Origin: Streptomyces sp. KL109B
GTDB taxonomy: Bacteria; Actinomycetota; Actinomycetes; Streptomycetales; Streptomycetaceae
DNA: 64,000 nt
Direction of reading: 5' to 3'
NCBI RefSeq assembly: GCF_030766935.1
Contig: NZ_JASERL010000005.1
Location: 1-64,000 of the forward strand
Shown here: in pieces, positions 9,043-17,734 of the stretch
Position numbering within the stretch: position 1 is the stretch's first letter
Layout: every line of letters begins with the position of its first letter
Program-made: the position numbers and the translations under genes
The notes under the pieces: model-generated
What the model saw: the letters and a program-made list of their open reading frames with translations, nothing else
The model's database searches: none
Told to the model about the DNA's origin: nothing

Positions 9043-9576
9043 GTGTTCGACCCCGCCCCGCCGCCGTACCCGTACGAAGGCACCCCCGATCCGCACCCGC
9101 TGCTCGCGCCCGTCCTCGGCCTGCTCGGCCACTGGCACGGCCGCGGCCGGGGCGAATACCCCACCCTGGACAGCGACTTCACGTACGCGCAGGAGGTCAC
9201 GTTCAGCCACGACGGCAGGCCCTTCCTGTACTACGAGGCGCGGGCCTGGCTGATCGACGACGGTGACGCCCCGGTGCGGCCCGCCGCGCGGGAGAGCGGC
9301 TGGTGGCGGATGCAGCCGGACGGCCGCGTCGAGGCGCTGATCACGCAGCCCACCGGGATCGTGGAGATCATGGTCGGGCGGGCGGCCGAGGACACCGTCG
9401 AACTCGCCGCGCACGACGTCGCGCTCACCCCCACGGCGAAAGAGGTCGACGCCACGCGCCGCCACTACGCCTTCACCGACCCGGACGCGATCACGTTCAC
9501 GCACGACCTCGCGGCGGTCGGCCAACCGCTCCAGCACCACCTCTCGGCGCGCCTGCGCCGCCGCAAGGACGTGTGA
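9043..9576 (+). CDS. Nitrobindin-like heme-binding beta-barrel protein (FABP/THAP4-like)
   Basis: A 177-residue protein of the nitrobindin / DUF1794 family, small beta-barrels that bind ferric heme in actinobacteria. The family signature GxWxGxGxG appears as GHWHGRGRG near residues 29-37, and a C-terminal histidine in HHLSARLRRR (about 165) is a candidate heme ligand. Also typical are FLYYEARAWLID and GIVEIMVG. Proposed roles include peroxynitrite or NO chemistry. The start codon is GTG at 9043. Confidence 0.8.
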   Translation: MFDPAPPPYPYEGTPDPHPLLAPVLGLLGHWHGRGRGEYPTLDSDFTYAQEVTFSHDGRPFLYYEARAWLIDDGDAPVRPAARESGWWRMQPDGRVEALITQPTGIVEIMVGRAAEDTVELAAHDVALTPTAKEVDATRRHYAFTDPDAITFTHDLAAVGQPLQHHLSARLRRRKDV

Positions 9577-9643
9577 CCCGTAGTGGCGGCGGCCGGTGCG
9601 GGCCTCTTGCGCCCATGACCTCCGCTGACTTCAATGCGGAGCC

Positions 9644-10246
9644 ATGCCGACCACGCAGCTGCCGCCGACCGCCTGGGCCGTGCTCGGCCTGCTGTCCTTC
9701 CCGCCCGGCGAACGGACCGGGTACGAACTGAAGAAGTGGGCCGACGCTTCGTTGCGCTTCTTCTACGGGTCCCCCGCGTTCAGTCAGATCTACGCGGAGC
9801 TGCGCCGCCTCGAACGGATCGGCTACGCCACGTCGCGGCGCTCGGGCCCCGAGGAGCCGCGCACCAAGCGCACGTACGCCATCACGCGGGAGGGCAGGGA
9901 CGCGCTCTCCGCGTGGGCGGCGGGCGACCGGGACACGGCCGCCGTGTCGCTGCGGCACCCGGTGCTGCTGCGCGTGTGGCTGGGCCATCTCGCCGCCCCT
10001 GACCGGCTGCGCACCCTCGTCGAGGAGCATGTGGCGCGCACCGAGGGCGAGTTGAAGGAGGTGCGGGACGCTCTCGCGCGGGCGGAAGGCGTCGAGGCGT
10101 GGGCGCATCCGCAGATCGCGCTGCGCTGGAGCGAGCGGCACCTGGTGGCCGAAGTGGAGCTGGCGCGGGGCATGTTGGCGGACCTGGACGCGCTGCCCGC
10201 CACCCCCGAGGTCAACGCCGGCGGGGACGCGCCCACGACCGGGTGA
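9644..10246 (+). CDS. PadR family transcriptional regulator
   Basis: A 200-residue regulator with an N-terminal winged-helix PadR domain (WAVLGLLSFPPGERTGYELKK, then SPAFSQIYAELRRLE and the wing RTKRTYAITREGRDAL) followed by a C-terminal helical domain that usually mediates dimerisation. PadR proteins repress nearby genes until bound by a phenolic or other small ligand. Candidate targets are its own gene and the flanking nitrobindin-like gene, but no operator is evident. Start ATG 9644. Confidence 0.85.
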   Translation: MPTTQLPPTAWAVLGLLSFPPGERTGYELKKWADASLRFFYGSPAFSQIYAELRRLERIGYATSRRSGPEEPRTKRTYAITREGRDALSAWAAGDRDTAAVSLRHPVLLRVWLGHLAAPDRLRTLVEEHVARTEGELKEVRDALARAEGVEAWAHPQIALRWSERHLVAEVELARGMLADLDALPATPEVNAGGDAPTTG

Positions 10247-10324
10247 GCGGGCTCGCGCCCGAGGTGACCGACCCGGTAGGACGGGCCGCAGCCCCCGCCC
10301 GTACCGCCCGGAAGCGCATCCGCC

Positions 10325-10450
10325 ATGAGTACCCGTGCCGTCCTCCTCGCCGCCCTCGTCACCGGACTGCTCCTCGGCGTGGTGGGCGCCAGAACCCAGA
10401 CTTCCGGACCTTCCGACAGGGGCGGTTCCATCGTGGAGCCGGGCCGTTAG
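10325..10450 (+). CDS. Small putative membrane peptide (41 aa)
   Basis: A short frame encoding 41 residues. The N-terminal part is one hydrophobic helix (AVLLAALVTGLLLGVVGA) and the rest is polar and Gly/Ser-rich. It could be a single-pass membrane peptide or a secreted remnant. It lies between the PadR regulator and the GDPD gene on the same strand. Support comes from the clean hydrophobic segment and GC-rich third positions, but it is too short for certainty. Confidence 0.35.
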   Translation: MSTRAVLLAALVTGLLLGVVGARTQTSGPSDRGGSIVEPGR

Positions 10451-10513
10451 GCTGCGTGTTCTGTCGCGTACGCGCGGCAGCACCGAGCCGCAGTCGACGG
10501 AAGCGAGACGACC

Positions 10514-11197
10514 TTGAACTTCCTCACCATCGGGCATCGCGGAGCCATGGGTGTCGAACCCGAGAACACCCTTCGGTCCTTCGTCGCCGCCGAGCGCGGG
10601 GGACTCGACGTCATCGAGCTCGACCTGCACCTGAGCAAGGACGGCGCCCTCGTCGTCATGCACGACGCCGACGTCGACCGCACCACGGACGGGCACGGCC
10701 CCATCGCCGAGAAGACCCTCGCCGAGATCCGCGCCCTCGACGCCGGGCGCGGCGAGCGGGTGCCGGTCTTCGAGGAGGTCCTCGACGCGGTCGGCTCCCC
10801 GCTGCACGCGGAGATCAAGGACACGGCGGCGGCGCGGGCGCTCGCGGACGTGATGCTGCGCCGCGATCTGGTGCACCGGGTCGAGGTGATCTCGTTCCAC
10901 GACGAGGCGATCACCGAGATCGCCCGGCTCGTGCCCGGCGTACGGACGGCGCTCGTCGCCAGCCGCTACGGCACCGGCGTCGTCGAGCGGGCCGTCACGG
11001 CAGGCGCCACGACGCTGGTGCTGAACATCCGGCGGCTCACGCAGGAGATCGTCGAGCACGCCCGCAAGGCCGACCTGCGGATCATCGGCTGGGTCGTGAA
11101 CACGCAGGACGATCTGCGCCTTGTGCGGGCGCTCGGGCTCGACGGGGCGACGACTGACTATCCGGAGATCAAGCGCACGGGGCGCTTCACCGCTTGA
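10514..11197 (+). CDS. Glycerophosphodiester phosphodiesterase
   Basis: A 227-residue GDPD-family enzyme hydrolysing glycerophosphodiesters to glycerol-3-phosphate and an alcohol. Metal and catalytic residues are visible: H8 in GHRGAMG, E35 and D37 in VIELDLHLSKDG, and H50 in VVMHD, with HAEIKD and IIGWVVNT later in the barrel. No signal peptide, so cytoplasmic. Translation apparently starts at TTG 10514. It ends 7 bp before the convergent GNAT gene. Confidence 0.88.
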   Translation: MNFLTIGHRGAMGVEPENTLRSFVAAERGGLDVIELDLHLSKDGALVVMHDADVDRTTDGHGPIAEKTLAEIRALDAGRGERVPVFEEVLDAVGSPLHAEIKDTAAARALADVMLRRDLVHRVEVISFHDEAITEIARLVPGVRTALVASRYGTGVVERAVTAGATTLVLNIRRLTQEIVEHARKADLRIIGWVVNTQDDLRLVRALGLDGATTDYPEIKRTGRFTA

Positions 11198-11204
11198 CCA
11201 CGAC

Positions 11205-11738
11205 TCACTGAAGCGGCTTCACCAGTAGTTCGAACTTGAGGTCGTCGCGCTGCGGAATGCCGAAGCGCTCGTCGCCGTACGGGAAGGGGCTGAACTCTCC
11301 CGTACGGCGGTAGCCGCGCCGCTCGTACCAGGCGATGAGGTCCTCGCGGGCGTCGATCACCGTCATGTGCATCGCGTCGACGCCCCACGTCCCGCGCGCC
11401 CTGCGCTCCGCCTCCGCGATGATCGTCTTGCCGAGTCCCGCGCCCTGGAGGGCCGGGCTGACGGCGAACATGCCGAAGTAGGCGTGGTCACCGCGGTGCT
11501 CCAGCTGGCAGCAGGCGACGACCGCGCCGTCCCGCTCCACGACGAGGAGCCGGCTGTCGGGGGCCTCGATGACGTCGAGCACGCCCTGCGGGTCGGTGCG
11601 CTGACCTTCCAGGATGTCGGCCTCAGTGGTCCAGCCGGCCCGGCTGGAGTCGCCTCGGTAGGCCGACTCGACGAGCGCGACGAGCACGTCGACGTCCTCG
11701 GGGGTGGCGTCACGGAAGGCGAGGTCGACGGTGGTCAT
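11205..11738 (-). CDS. GNAT family N-acetyltransferase
   Basis: A 177-residue GCN5-related acetyltransferase. The acetyl-CoA loop (motif A) reads MFAVSPALQGAGLGKTIIAE (around residues 90-109), and motif B gives IAWYERRGYRRTGEF. Substrate is not predictable. It starts at ATG 11738, divergent from the VOC gene, and ends just before the GDPD gene. Confidence 0.85.
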   Translation of the reverse strand: MTTVDLAFRDATPEDVDVLVALVESAYRGDSSRAGWTTEADILEGQRTDPQGVLDVIEAPDSRLLVVERDGAVVACCQLEHRGDHAYFGMFAVSPALQGAGLGKTIIAEAERRARGTWGVDAMHMTVIDAREDLIAWYERRGYRRTGEFSPFPYGDERFGIPQRDDLKFELLVKPLQ

Positions 11739-11816
11739 GGGCGGCTCTCCGATGTCGTACGGCGATGGGGTGCGGGCGCCGTCGAGGTTAACGCGGGCGG
11801 ACTACGCTGCGGCGGC

Positions 11817-12209
11817 ATGGTTCACGTATTGAGCAGCAGGGTTCTGATCCGGCCGACCGATCCCGAGCGTTCGCGGGCGTTCTACGGGGAGGCGCTGGGC
11901 CTCGCGGTGTACCGGGAGTTCGGGACGGGGCCCGAGCGCGGCACCGTGTACTTCCTGGGCGGCGGGTTTCTGGAAGTGGCGGGGCGGGCTGCGGAGCCGC
12001 CGGTGCCGAGTCTGAAGCTGTGGCTTCAGGTGGCGGATGTGCGGGCCGCGGGAGCGGAACTGGTCGAGCGGGGTGTCACGGTGGTCCGTGAGCCGGTGCG
12101 GGAGGCGTGGGGGCTGGTCGAGATGTGGGTCGTGGATCCGGATGGGCACGAGATTGTGCTGGTGGAGGTGCCGGAGGATCATCCGATCCGGTACCGGGCG
12201 GGGGTTTGA
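11817..12209 (+). CDS. VOC family protein (glyoxalase/bleomycin-resistance fold)
   Basis: A 130-residue vicinal-oxygen-chelate fold protein with two beta-alpha-beta-beta-beta modules. Characteristic segments are RVLIRPTDPERSRAFYGEAL near the N-terminus, LQVADVRAAGAELVERGV in the middle and MWVVDPDGHEIVLVE near the C-terminus. Metal-ligand residues of true glyoxalase I are not all obvious, so enzyme versus binding protein is unresolved. Divergent from the GNAT gene with a 78-bp gap. Confidence 0.8.
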   Translation: MVHVLSSRVLIRPTDPERSRAFYGEALGLAVYREFGTGPERGTVYFLGGGFLEVAGRAAEPPVPSLKLWLQVADVRAAGAELVERGVTVVREPVREAWGLVEMWVVDPDGHEIVLVEVPEDHPIRYRAGV

Positions 12210-12268
12210 CCGGGAGTGGTTCCTCGCTCGAACGGGCTAGGAGTGGGGGTGCGGCCTCCCGTGGTCGG

Positions 12269-12323
12269 CGTCGCGGGGCGCTGCCCCGGCCCCCGCTGCT
12301 CAATCGCCGCAGGGGCTTGATTT
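12269..12323. repeat. Streptomyces intergenic repeat, copy 2
   Basis: Matches copy 1 with substitutions: GGGGCGCTGCCCCGGCCCCC, then CTCAATCGCCGCAGGGGCTT and GATTTG. It lies between the VOC gene and the NDH-2-like gene, downstream of the former. Confidence 0.65.
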
Positions 12324-12457
12324 GCCTGAAGTGAGCGTGCGAGGGGGCGCAGGGGGACGCAGGATGGCGGAGTCGGGATTCGGCCGCGCCGATCCGGATA
12401 CGCAGGACCGACGACGCCCCACCGGTCCCACGCAGCCCACCCCAGGAGAGATGCGAC

Positions 12458-13870
12458 ATGACCACTGCCCGTACGTCGTCCGTCCCCCGGATCCTGATCA
12501 TCGGCGCGGGATTCGCCGGCATGGAGTGCGCGCACAAGCTGGAGAAGGAGCTCAAGCCGGGTGAGGCGGTGCTGAGGCTCGTCAGCCCCACCGCCCACCA
12601 GTTGTATCTGCCGCTGCTGCCGCACGTGGCCTCCGGCGTGCTCACCCCGCAGTCCGTGGCGGTGCCGCTGCGCCGGATGCTGCGCCGCACCGCGATCGTG
12701 CCGGGCGGCGCGATCGGCATCGACCCGCAGGCCAAGGCCGTCGTCGTACGGAAGATCAACGGCGAGGTCAGCGTCGAGCGCTACGACTACCTGGTGCTGA
12801 CGCCGGGCAGTGTGACCCGGCAGTTCGACATTCCGGGCCTGGACAAGTACGCGGTCGGCGTGAAGACGCTCGCCGAGGCGGCCTGGATCCGCGACCACGT
12901 GATCACGCAGCTCGACCTGGCGGCGGCCAGTTCCGACCCGGCCGAGCAGGCCGCGCGGCTGCAGTTCGTGGTGGTCGGCGGCGGCTACGCGGGCACGGAG
13001 ACGGCCGCGTATCTGCAACGTCTGACGACCGCCGCCGTCAAGCGGTATCCGGGGCTCGACCCGGCGCTCATCAAGTGGCACCTGGTCGATGTGGCGCCGA
13101 AGCTCATGCCGGAGCTGGGCGAGCGGCTCGGCGAGAAGGCGATGGACATCCTGGAGCGGCGCGGACTGCACGTCTCGCTGGGCGTGTCGGTGGCGAGTGT
13201 CACCGAGGACACGGTGACCCTGACCGACGGGCGTGAGCTGCCCTGCCATACGTTGATCTGGACGGCCGGTGTCGCGCCGAGCCCCCTCGTGGCGACGCTC
13301 GGCGCGGAGACCAACCGGGGCCGGCTCGTGGTGACGCCCGAGCTGACGGTGCCGCACCTCGACGGCGTGTTCGCGCTCGGCGACGCGGCCGCCGTGCCCG
13401 ACCTCGCCAAGGGCGGCGACGCGATGTGCCCGCCGACCGCGCAGCACGCGATGCGGCAGGGCTGGGCCGCGGCCCGCAACATCCTCGCCTCGGTGCGCGG
13501 CACGCCGCTGGCGCCCTACCACCACAAGGACCTCGGCCTCGTCGTCGACCTGGGCGGCATCCAGGCCGTGTCGAAGCCGCTCGGCGTCCAGTTGACCGGC
13601 CTGCCCGCCCAGGTCGTGGCCCGCGGCTACCACATCGGCGCGCTGCGCACGCTGACGGCGCGCTTCCGTACGGCGGCCAACTGGACGCTCAACGCGGTCG
13701 CGGGCGACGACTTCGTCCGTACCGGCTTCCAGCGGCACCGGCCCGCGACGCTCCGCGACTTCGAGATGACGGACGCGTATCTCTCCTCCGAGGAGTTGCG
13801 GGAAGTCGTGTCGGCGTATGTCGACGGGCGGTCGATGGCGCCCGAGAAGCCGCATCTGCCGATCACCTGA
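12458..13870 (+). CDS. FAD-dependent NAD(P)H dehydrogenase, NDH-2-like
   Basis: A 470-residue two-dinucleotide-binding flavoprotein of the type II NADH dehydrogenase / pyridine nucleotide-disulfide oxidoreductase superfamily. The FAD-binding motif ILIIGAGFAGMECA is at about 12-25, the NAD(P)H motif FVVVGGGYAGTETA at about 170-183, and the flavin motif GVFALGDAAAVP near 307. These enzymes pass electrons from NADH to quinone without pumping protons; the C-terminus may lie at the membrane face. The gene has its own upstream region and is convergent with the acylase gene, 7 bp away. Confidence 0.85.
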   Translation: MTTARTSSVPRILIIGAGFAGMECAHKLEKELKPGEAVLRLVSPTAHQLYLPLLPHVASGVLTPQSVAVPLRRMLRRTAIVPGGAIGIDPQAKAVVVRKINGEVSVERYDYLVLTPGSVTRQFDIPGLDKYAVGVKTLAEAAWIRDHVITQLDLAAASSDPAEQAARLQFVVVGGGYAGTETAAYLQRLTTAAVKRYPGLDPALIKWHLVDVAPKLMPELGERLGEKAMDILERRGLHVSLGVSVASVTEDTVTLTDGRELPCHTLIWTAGVAPSPLVATLGAETNRGRLVVTPELTVPHLDGVFALGDAAAVPDLAKGGDAMCPPTAQHAMRQGWAAARNILASVRGTPLAPYHHKDLGLVVDLGGIQAVSKPLGVQLTGLPAQVVARGYHIGALRTLTARFRTAANWTLNAVAGDDFVRTGFQRHRPATLRDFEMTDAYLSSEELREVVSAYVDGRSMAPEKPHLPIT

Positions 13871-13877
13871 TCTGCCG

Positions 13878-16196
13878 TCAGGAGCTCGTGGGGCGCAGGG
13901 TGATGGTCGACTGGGCGTGTTTCTCGACCAGTTGGCGGCTGTAGAGGAGGGGGAAGGATCCGTCGGCCGCCCACTCCTCGAACAAGTCCGAGTAGTGGGC
14001 GCCGGCCGGGTTTCCGGACTGGCCCGGTGAGTTCATGGCCACGGACTCGTCCCATGCCCCGACGTCGACGACGAGGCGGAAGCTGGCGCCCGCCGTCTGC
14101 CGGAAGTCGCCGCCGTACGCCGCCGCGCCCACGGTGTCGCCGCTGCCGCCGCGTGCGGCCGGGCCGATCTCCGTCCAATCAGGGGCGGTTGACCGGGCGT
14201 CGTCGCCGAGCAGGGCCGCGGCCGGGTGGACGAGGTGGGCGCGGTGGAGTGCGCCCCAGGTCCAGGTGGCCGGGTCGGGGCCGAGGCGGCGGGCGCAGTC
14301 GGCGTGGGCGGCGCGCAGTGTGTCCGTGAGGAGGTCGGGCGTGGCCAGGCCGCGGTCGAGCAGTTCGAGGTCGACGCGGGCGTCGGCGGAGGGGTCATCG
14401 ACGGGCAGCACGCGTGTCGGGACCGGGCCGCCGAACGCCTTCGCGTACAGGGCAGGGCGCAGATGGCGCCGGTACCAGACCTCGAAGAGCGCGGCGGCCG
14501 CCGAGTCGGCCGCGAGGCGGCAGTCCCAGTTCCTCAACAGGCGTACCGCGTCGGCTGGTTGGGTCTCCTCCCCCAGTAGTCCGACGATGGCGCGTGCCGG
14601 GAGGCTCACCGTGTCCGTCTGGAGGCGGACGCAGTCGGCGACCGTCCAGTCGTCGCGCGCGGAGAGTTCCTCGGCGATGCGGTCGTAGCGGGTGGGGGCG
14701 TACCAGTCGTACGTGACCGTGTGGCGGTCGTTGTCGTGGTCGGGCGGCAGGTTCAGTTGGTTGGCGGTGGCGAACCAGCCCTGTTCCGGCGCGTGTTGGG
14801 AGGGCAGCTCGTCGAGGTCGAGGAAGCCGTCCCACTCGTAGCGGCCGTCGCCCGGCACCGGCAGCGTGCCGTCCCAGCCGGGCCGCACCGGCACCCGGCC
14901 CGCGGGCCGCCAGCCGACCGTGCCGTCCGGGGCGGCGTACACCTGGTTCTCGCCGGGGGCGCCCCAGCGGCGCAGGGCGGTGAGGAAGGCGTCCGGGTCC
15001 TTCGCGCGCATGTAGTCCATGCTGCCGAGGTAGGGCGCCATGCCGGGGCCGAGCCAGGCGGCGCGGACCGCGAACGCGGCGTTCTGGTCAGGGAGTTGGC
15101 GGATGACCGGGCCGTGGCGGGTGAACCACAGCTCGGTGTCGGCGGGCGCCGTGCCGCGTACCGGGATCCGCTCGACGACGCATGTCATGCGCTCCCAGCC
15201 GTTGCCGTAGCGGTACGCGTACGGGTCGTCGGGCGCGGTCTCGTAGACGTACAGGTCCTCCTGGTCGATCGGGAAGATCGTCAGGCCGAACGCGAGGTGG
15301 CCGTTGTGGCCGATGGAGAGGCCGGGCAGGGCGGGTTCGCCGGCGCCGATGACGTCGATTCCGGGGGCGCTGAGGTGGGCGAGGTAGCGGAGGGAGGGGA
15401 GGGTGATGGCGCGGTGCGGGTCGTTGGCGAGGATCGGGCGGCCGGTGGCGGTGCGGGTGGGGTCGAGGACCCAGTTGTTGGAGCCGTCCAGGCCCTGGCG
15501 GGGTGCGGCCGTCGACCAGGGTGGCGTGGTGGCGAGGTCGTAGACGTGCAGTACGTCGTCGGGGATGACGGTGAGGTCGAGGCCCTCGGGGACCTGGAGG
15601 GTGTGCGGGGCGGGTTCGCGGCGGCGGCGCAGGTCCTCGGCGGCCGGGCCGTGGTCGCGCAGGGTGAGGGCGCGGGCGACCTCGTCGCGGAGGTTGTACT
15701 GGAGGCCGTGGCTGCGGATGCGGGCGATGTCGGAGGGGTTCCAGTGGGCGGGTTCGTAGCCCAGGAGGCCGAATTCCGGCGGGGGTTCGGCCTCGCCCGT
15801 GTGACACAGGTCCACGTAGGCGTTGATGCCGTCGACGAAGGCGTGGGCCGCCTCCTCGACGCCTTCGCCGTACGCCTGCCACTCCTCGGCCATGTCGCCC
15901 CGGTACAGGAACAGCCGTGCCGCGCGGTCGTGTTCCACGTAGTCGGGGCCGAACACCTCGCTGAGCAGGCCGAGTCCGCGCCGCCGCCACAGGTCGAGCT
16001 GGAAGAGGCGGTCGCGGGCGGCGTTGAAGCCCTGGGCGCGGAACAGGTCGCCGGCGGACGAGGCGTAGAGGTGGGGCACGCCCCAGGGGTCGAGGAGGAT
16101 CTCGACGGGCGCGGTCAGGCCCGGCACCTCGTAGCTGGACGTCTTCCCCGCACCGCTGGAAGGTGGGGCGGTGGGGCTGGTGTGCTCGGTGCTCAT
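13878..16196 (-). CDS. Penicillin acylase family protein (Ntn-hydrolase)
   Basis: A 772-residue S45-family amidohydrolase, made as a precursor that self-cleaves to alpha and beta subunits. The predicted cleavage and nucleophile site is S239 in GLDGSNNWVL, the conserved SNNW motif. The alpha part shows WGVPHLYA and RDRLFQLDLWRRRGLG; the beta part shows NDPHRAITLPSLRYLAHLSA and GHNGHLAFGLT. Family members hydrolyse penicillin, acyl-homoserine lactones or other amides. No Sec signal is seen from ATG 16196, so it may be cytoplasmic or exported by another route. Substrate unknown. Confidence 0.87.
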   Translation of the reverse strand: MSTEHTSPTAPPSSGAGKTSSYEVPGLTAPVEILLDPWGVPHLYASSAGDLFRAQGFNAARDRLFQLDLWRRRGLGLLSEVFGPDYVEHDRAARLFLYRGDMAEEWQAYGEGVEEAAHAFVDGINAYVDLCHTGEAEPPPEFGLLGYEPAHWNPSDIARIRSHGLQYNLRDEVARALTLRDHGPAAEDLRRRREPAPHTLQVPEGLDLTVIPDDVLHVYDLATTPPWSTAAPRQGLDGSNNWVLDPTRTATGRPILANDPHRAITLPSLRYLAHLSAPGIDVIGAGEPALPGLSIGHNGHLAFGLTIFPIDQEDLYVYETAPDDPYAYRYGNGWERMTCVVERIPVRGTAPADTELWFTRHGPVIRQLPDQNAAFAVRAAWLGPGMAPYLGSMDYMRAKDPDAFLTALRRWGAPGENQVYAAPDGTVGWRPAGRVPVRPGWDGTLPVPGDGRYEWDGFLDLDELPSQHAPEQGWFATANQLNLPPDHDNDRHTVTYDWYAPTRYDRIAEELSARDDWTVADCVRLQTDTVSLPARAIVGLLGEETQPADAVRLLRNWDCRLAADSAAAALFEVWYRRHLRPALYAKAFGGPVPTRVLPVDDPSADARVDLELLDRGLATPDLLTDTLRAAHADCARRLGPDPATWTWGALHRAHLVHPAAALLGDDARSTAPDWTEIGPAARGGSGDTVGAAAYGGDFRQTAGASFRLVVDVGAWDESVAMNSPGQSGNPAGAHYSDLFEEWAADGSFPLLYSRQLVEKHAQSTITLRPTSS

Positions 16197-16261
16197 CCGG
16201 TGACCTTCTCCCCTTCCCCGGGGCCTGGACAAGGGTTTCTCTCACCCCCCTCCCGGTGGCA

Positions 16262-17644
16262 CTACAGTTCCGTGGCCGCTGCGCCCTGGGTCAGGAGGTC
16301 TCTGGCGTACGTGTAGCTCGGCGAGGGCACTGGGCCGTTCAGGAGGGGGTCGGCGGTGTCCGTCATCCACTGGAGGAGGCGGGCGCGCAGGTCGTCCAGG
16401 GTGTCCCGGTGCCGCGGGTCGTCGGCGAGGTTCACCGTCTCCCAGGGGTCGGCGTGCAGGTCGTAGAGCTCGAACTTGCCGCTGGGCCAGCCCATGTGGC
16501 CGGCGTGCGGTGTCGAGCGCGGGCGCCAGGACTGGGTGACGGCGGCGGTGTGGGCGAGGGCGTGGTCCAGGTTAACGATCAGTTTGTGGCGGTCGGTGCG
16601 GACGCAGCGGCGCGGGTCGTAATAGTTGTGGTAGGTCAACTCACCGAAGATCACGTCCCGTTGAGGCCCTTGCCCGGCTCCGGACAGGGCGGCCGTGAGG
16701 CTGTGGCCGTGGAGGTTCGGCGGGGCTTCGATGCCGGTCGCCGCCAGGAGGGTGGGGACGAGGTCGACGTTGCTGGCGAGGTCGTCGACGACCCGGCCGC
16801 CGCTCCAGCCGAGTCCGGGGGCCCGTACGAGGAGGGCCGTCTCCAGGCCCGGGTCGTACAGCGTGCACTTGGCGCGGGGCAGCGCCAGGCCGTGGTCGGT
16901 GGTGAACACGGTGACGGTGTTCTCGGTCAGGCCGAGGGCGTCGAGGTGGGCGAGGACGCGGCCCACGGCGGCGTCCATGTAGGCGACCGCGCCCTGGAGT
17001 TCGGCGAGTTCCTCGTGGGCGCCGGCGTCGTCGCGCAGGTAGCCGGGGACGGTGACGCCGAGGGAGTCGTCGGGTTCCATGTGGTCGCCGGTGAAGCCCA
17101 TGGTGACGCCGTCGAAGGTGCGGCTGGGGAGGCGGTGCGGTTCGAGGAAGCCGACCTGGAGGTAGAAGGGCCGGTCGGGGTCGGCGGCGCGGGCCGTGAG
17201 CGCCTCGATGGCACGGTCGGCGACGCGTTCGGCGCGCTGGTCGATCAGCGCCTCGCCGAGCGTGTCGACGGTGTCGAAGCCGAGGCGTTCGGCCACTTCG
17301 GCGTCCGGGCGGACCAGGGACTCGTGGTGGATGCCGATCAGGTCGGTGCGGTAGCCCGCGGTGCGCAGCAGTTCGGCGAGGTGCCGCTCGTCCTCGTACA
17401 GGTCCCAGCGGTGGTGGGTCAGGCCCATGACGCCGGTGCTGTGGGGGTAGCGGCCGGTGAAGAGCGCGGCGCGGGAGGGGCTGCACTGGGGGGCGGTGCA
17501 GAAGGCGTTGGTGAGGCGTATGCCGTCTGCGGCGAGGGCGTCGAGTGACGGGGTGCGCACCGTAGGGACGTCGTAGCAGCCGAGGAAGCGGCCCAGGTCG
17601 TGGGCGTGGAGGAGGAGGACGTTCGGGTGGGCGGGCTTGGGCAC
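16262..17644 (-). CDS. Sulfatase (formylglycine-dependent)
   Basis: A 460-residue type I sulfatase. The sulfatase signature CSPSR starts at C54, the residue converted to formylglycine by a separate maturase. The N-terminal metal-binding region is HAHDLGRFLGCYD, where the usual DDxG has only one Asp, and the later metal site is TTDHGLALPRAK. No signal peptide, so probably cytoplasmic. GTG at 17644 is the chosen start. It lies downstream of the MHS transporter on the same strand, so a transported sulfated organic compound is a reasonable but unproven substrate. Confidence 0.85.
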   Translation of the reverse strand: MPKPAHPNVLLLHAHDLGRFLGCYDVPTVRTPSLDALAADGIRLTNAFCTAPQCSPSRAALFTGRYPHSTGVMGLTHHRWDLYEDERHLAELLRTAGYRTDLIGIHHESLVRPDAEVAERLGFDTVDTLGEALIDQRAERVADRAIEALTARAADPDRPFYLQVGFLEPHRLPSRTFDGVTMGFTGDHMEPDDSLGVTVPGYLRDDAGAHEELAELQGAVAYMDAAVGRVLAHLDALGLTENTVTVFTTDHGLALPRAKCTLYDPGLETALLVRAPGLGWSGGRVVDDLASNVDLVPTLLAATGIEAPPNLHGHSLTAALSGAGQGPQRDVIFGELTYHNYYDPRRCVRTDRHKLIVNLDHALAHTAAVTQSWRPRSTPHAGHMGWPSGKFELYDLHADPWETVNLADDPRHRDTLDDLRARLLQWMTDTADPLLNGPVPSPSYTYARDLLTQGAAATEL

Positions 17645-17682
17645 GGGGCCTCTCCGATCGTGGCGGGTGGTCCGGGGGTACG

Positions 17683-17734
17683 GCCCCGGGGCTCTGCCCC
17701 GGACCCCGCACCTCAATCGCCGGAGGGGCTTGAA
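17683..17734. repeat. Streptomyces intergenic repeat, copy 3
   Basis: Nearly identical to copy 1: GGGGCTCTGCCCCGGACCCC then CACCTCAATCGCCGGAGGGG. It extends into the last codons of the transporter gene, so the transporter C-terminus SSPSGD and its stop are encoded by the repeat. Confidence 0.7.
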
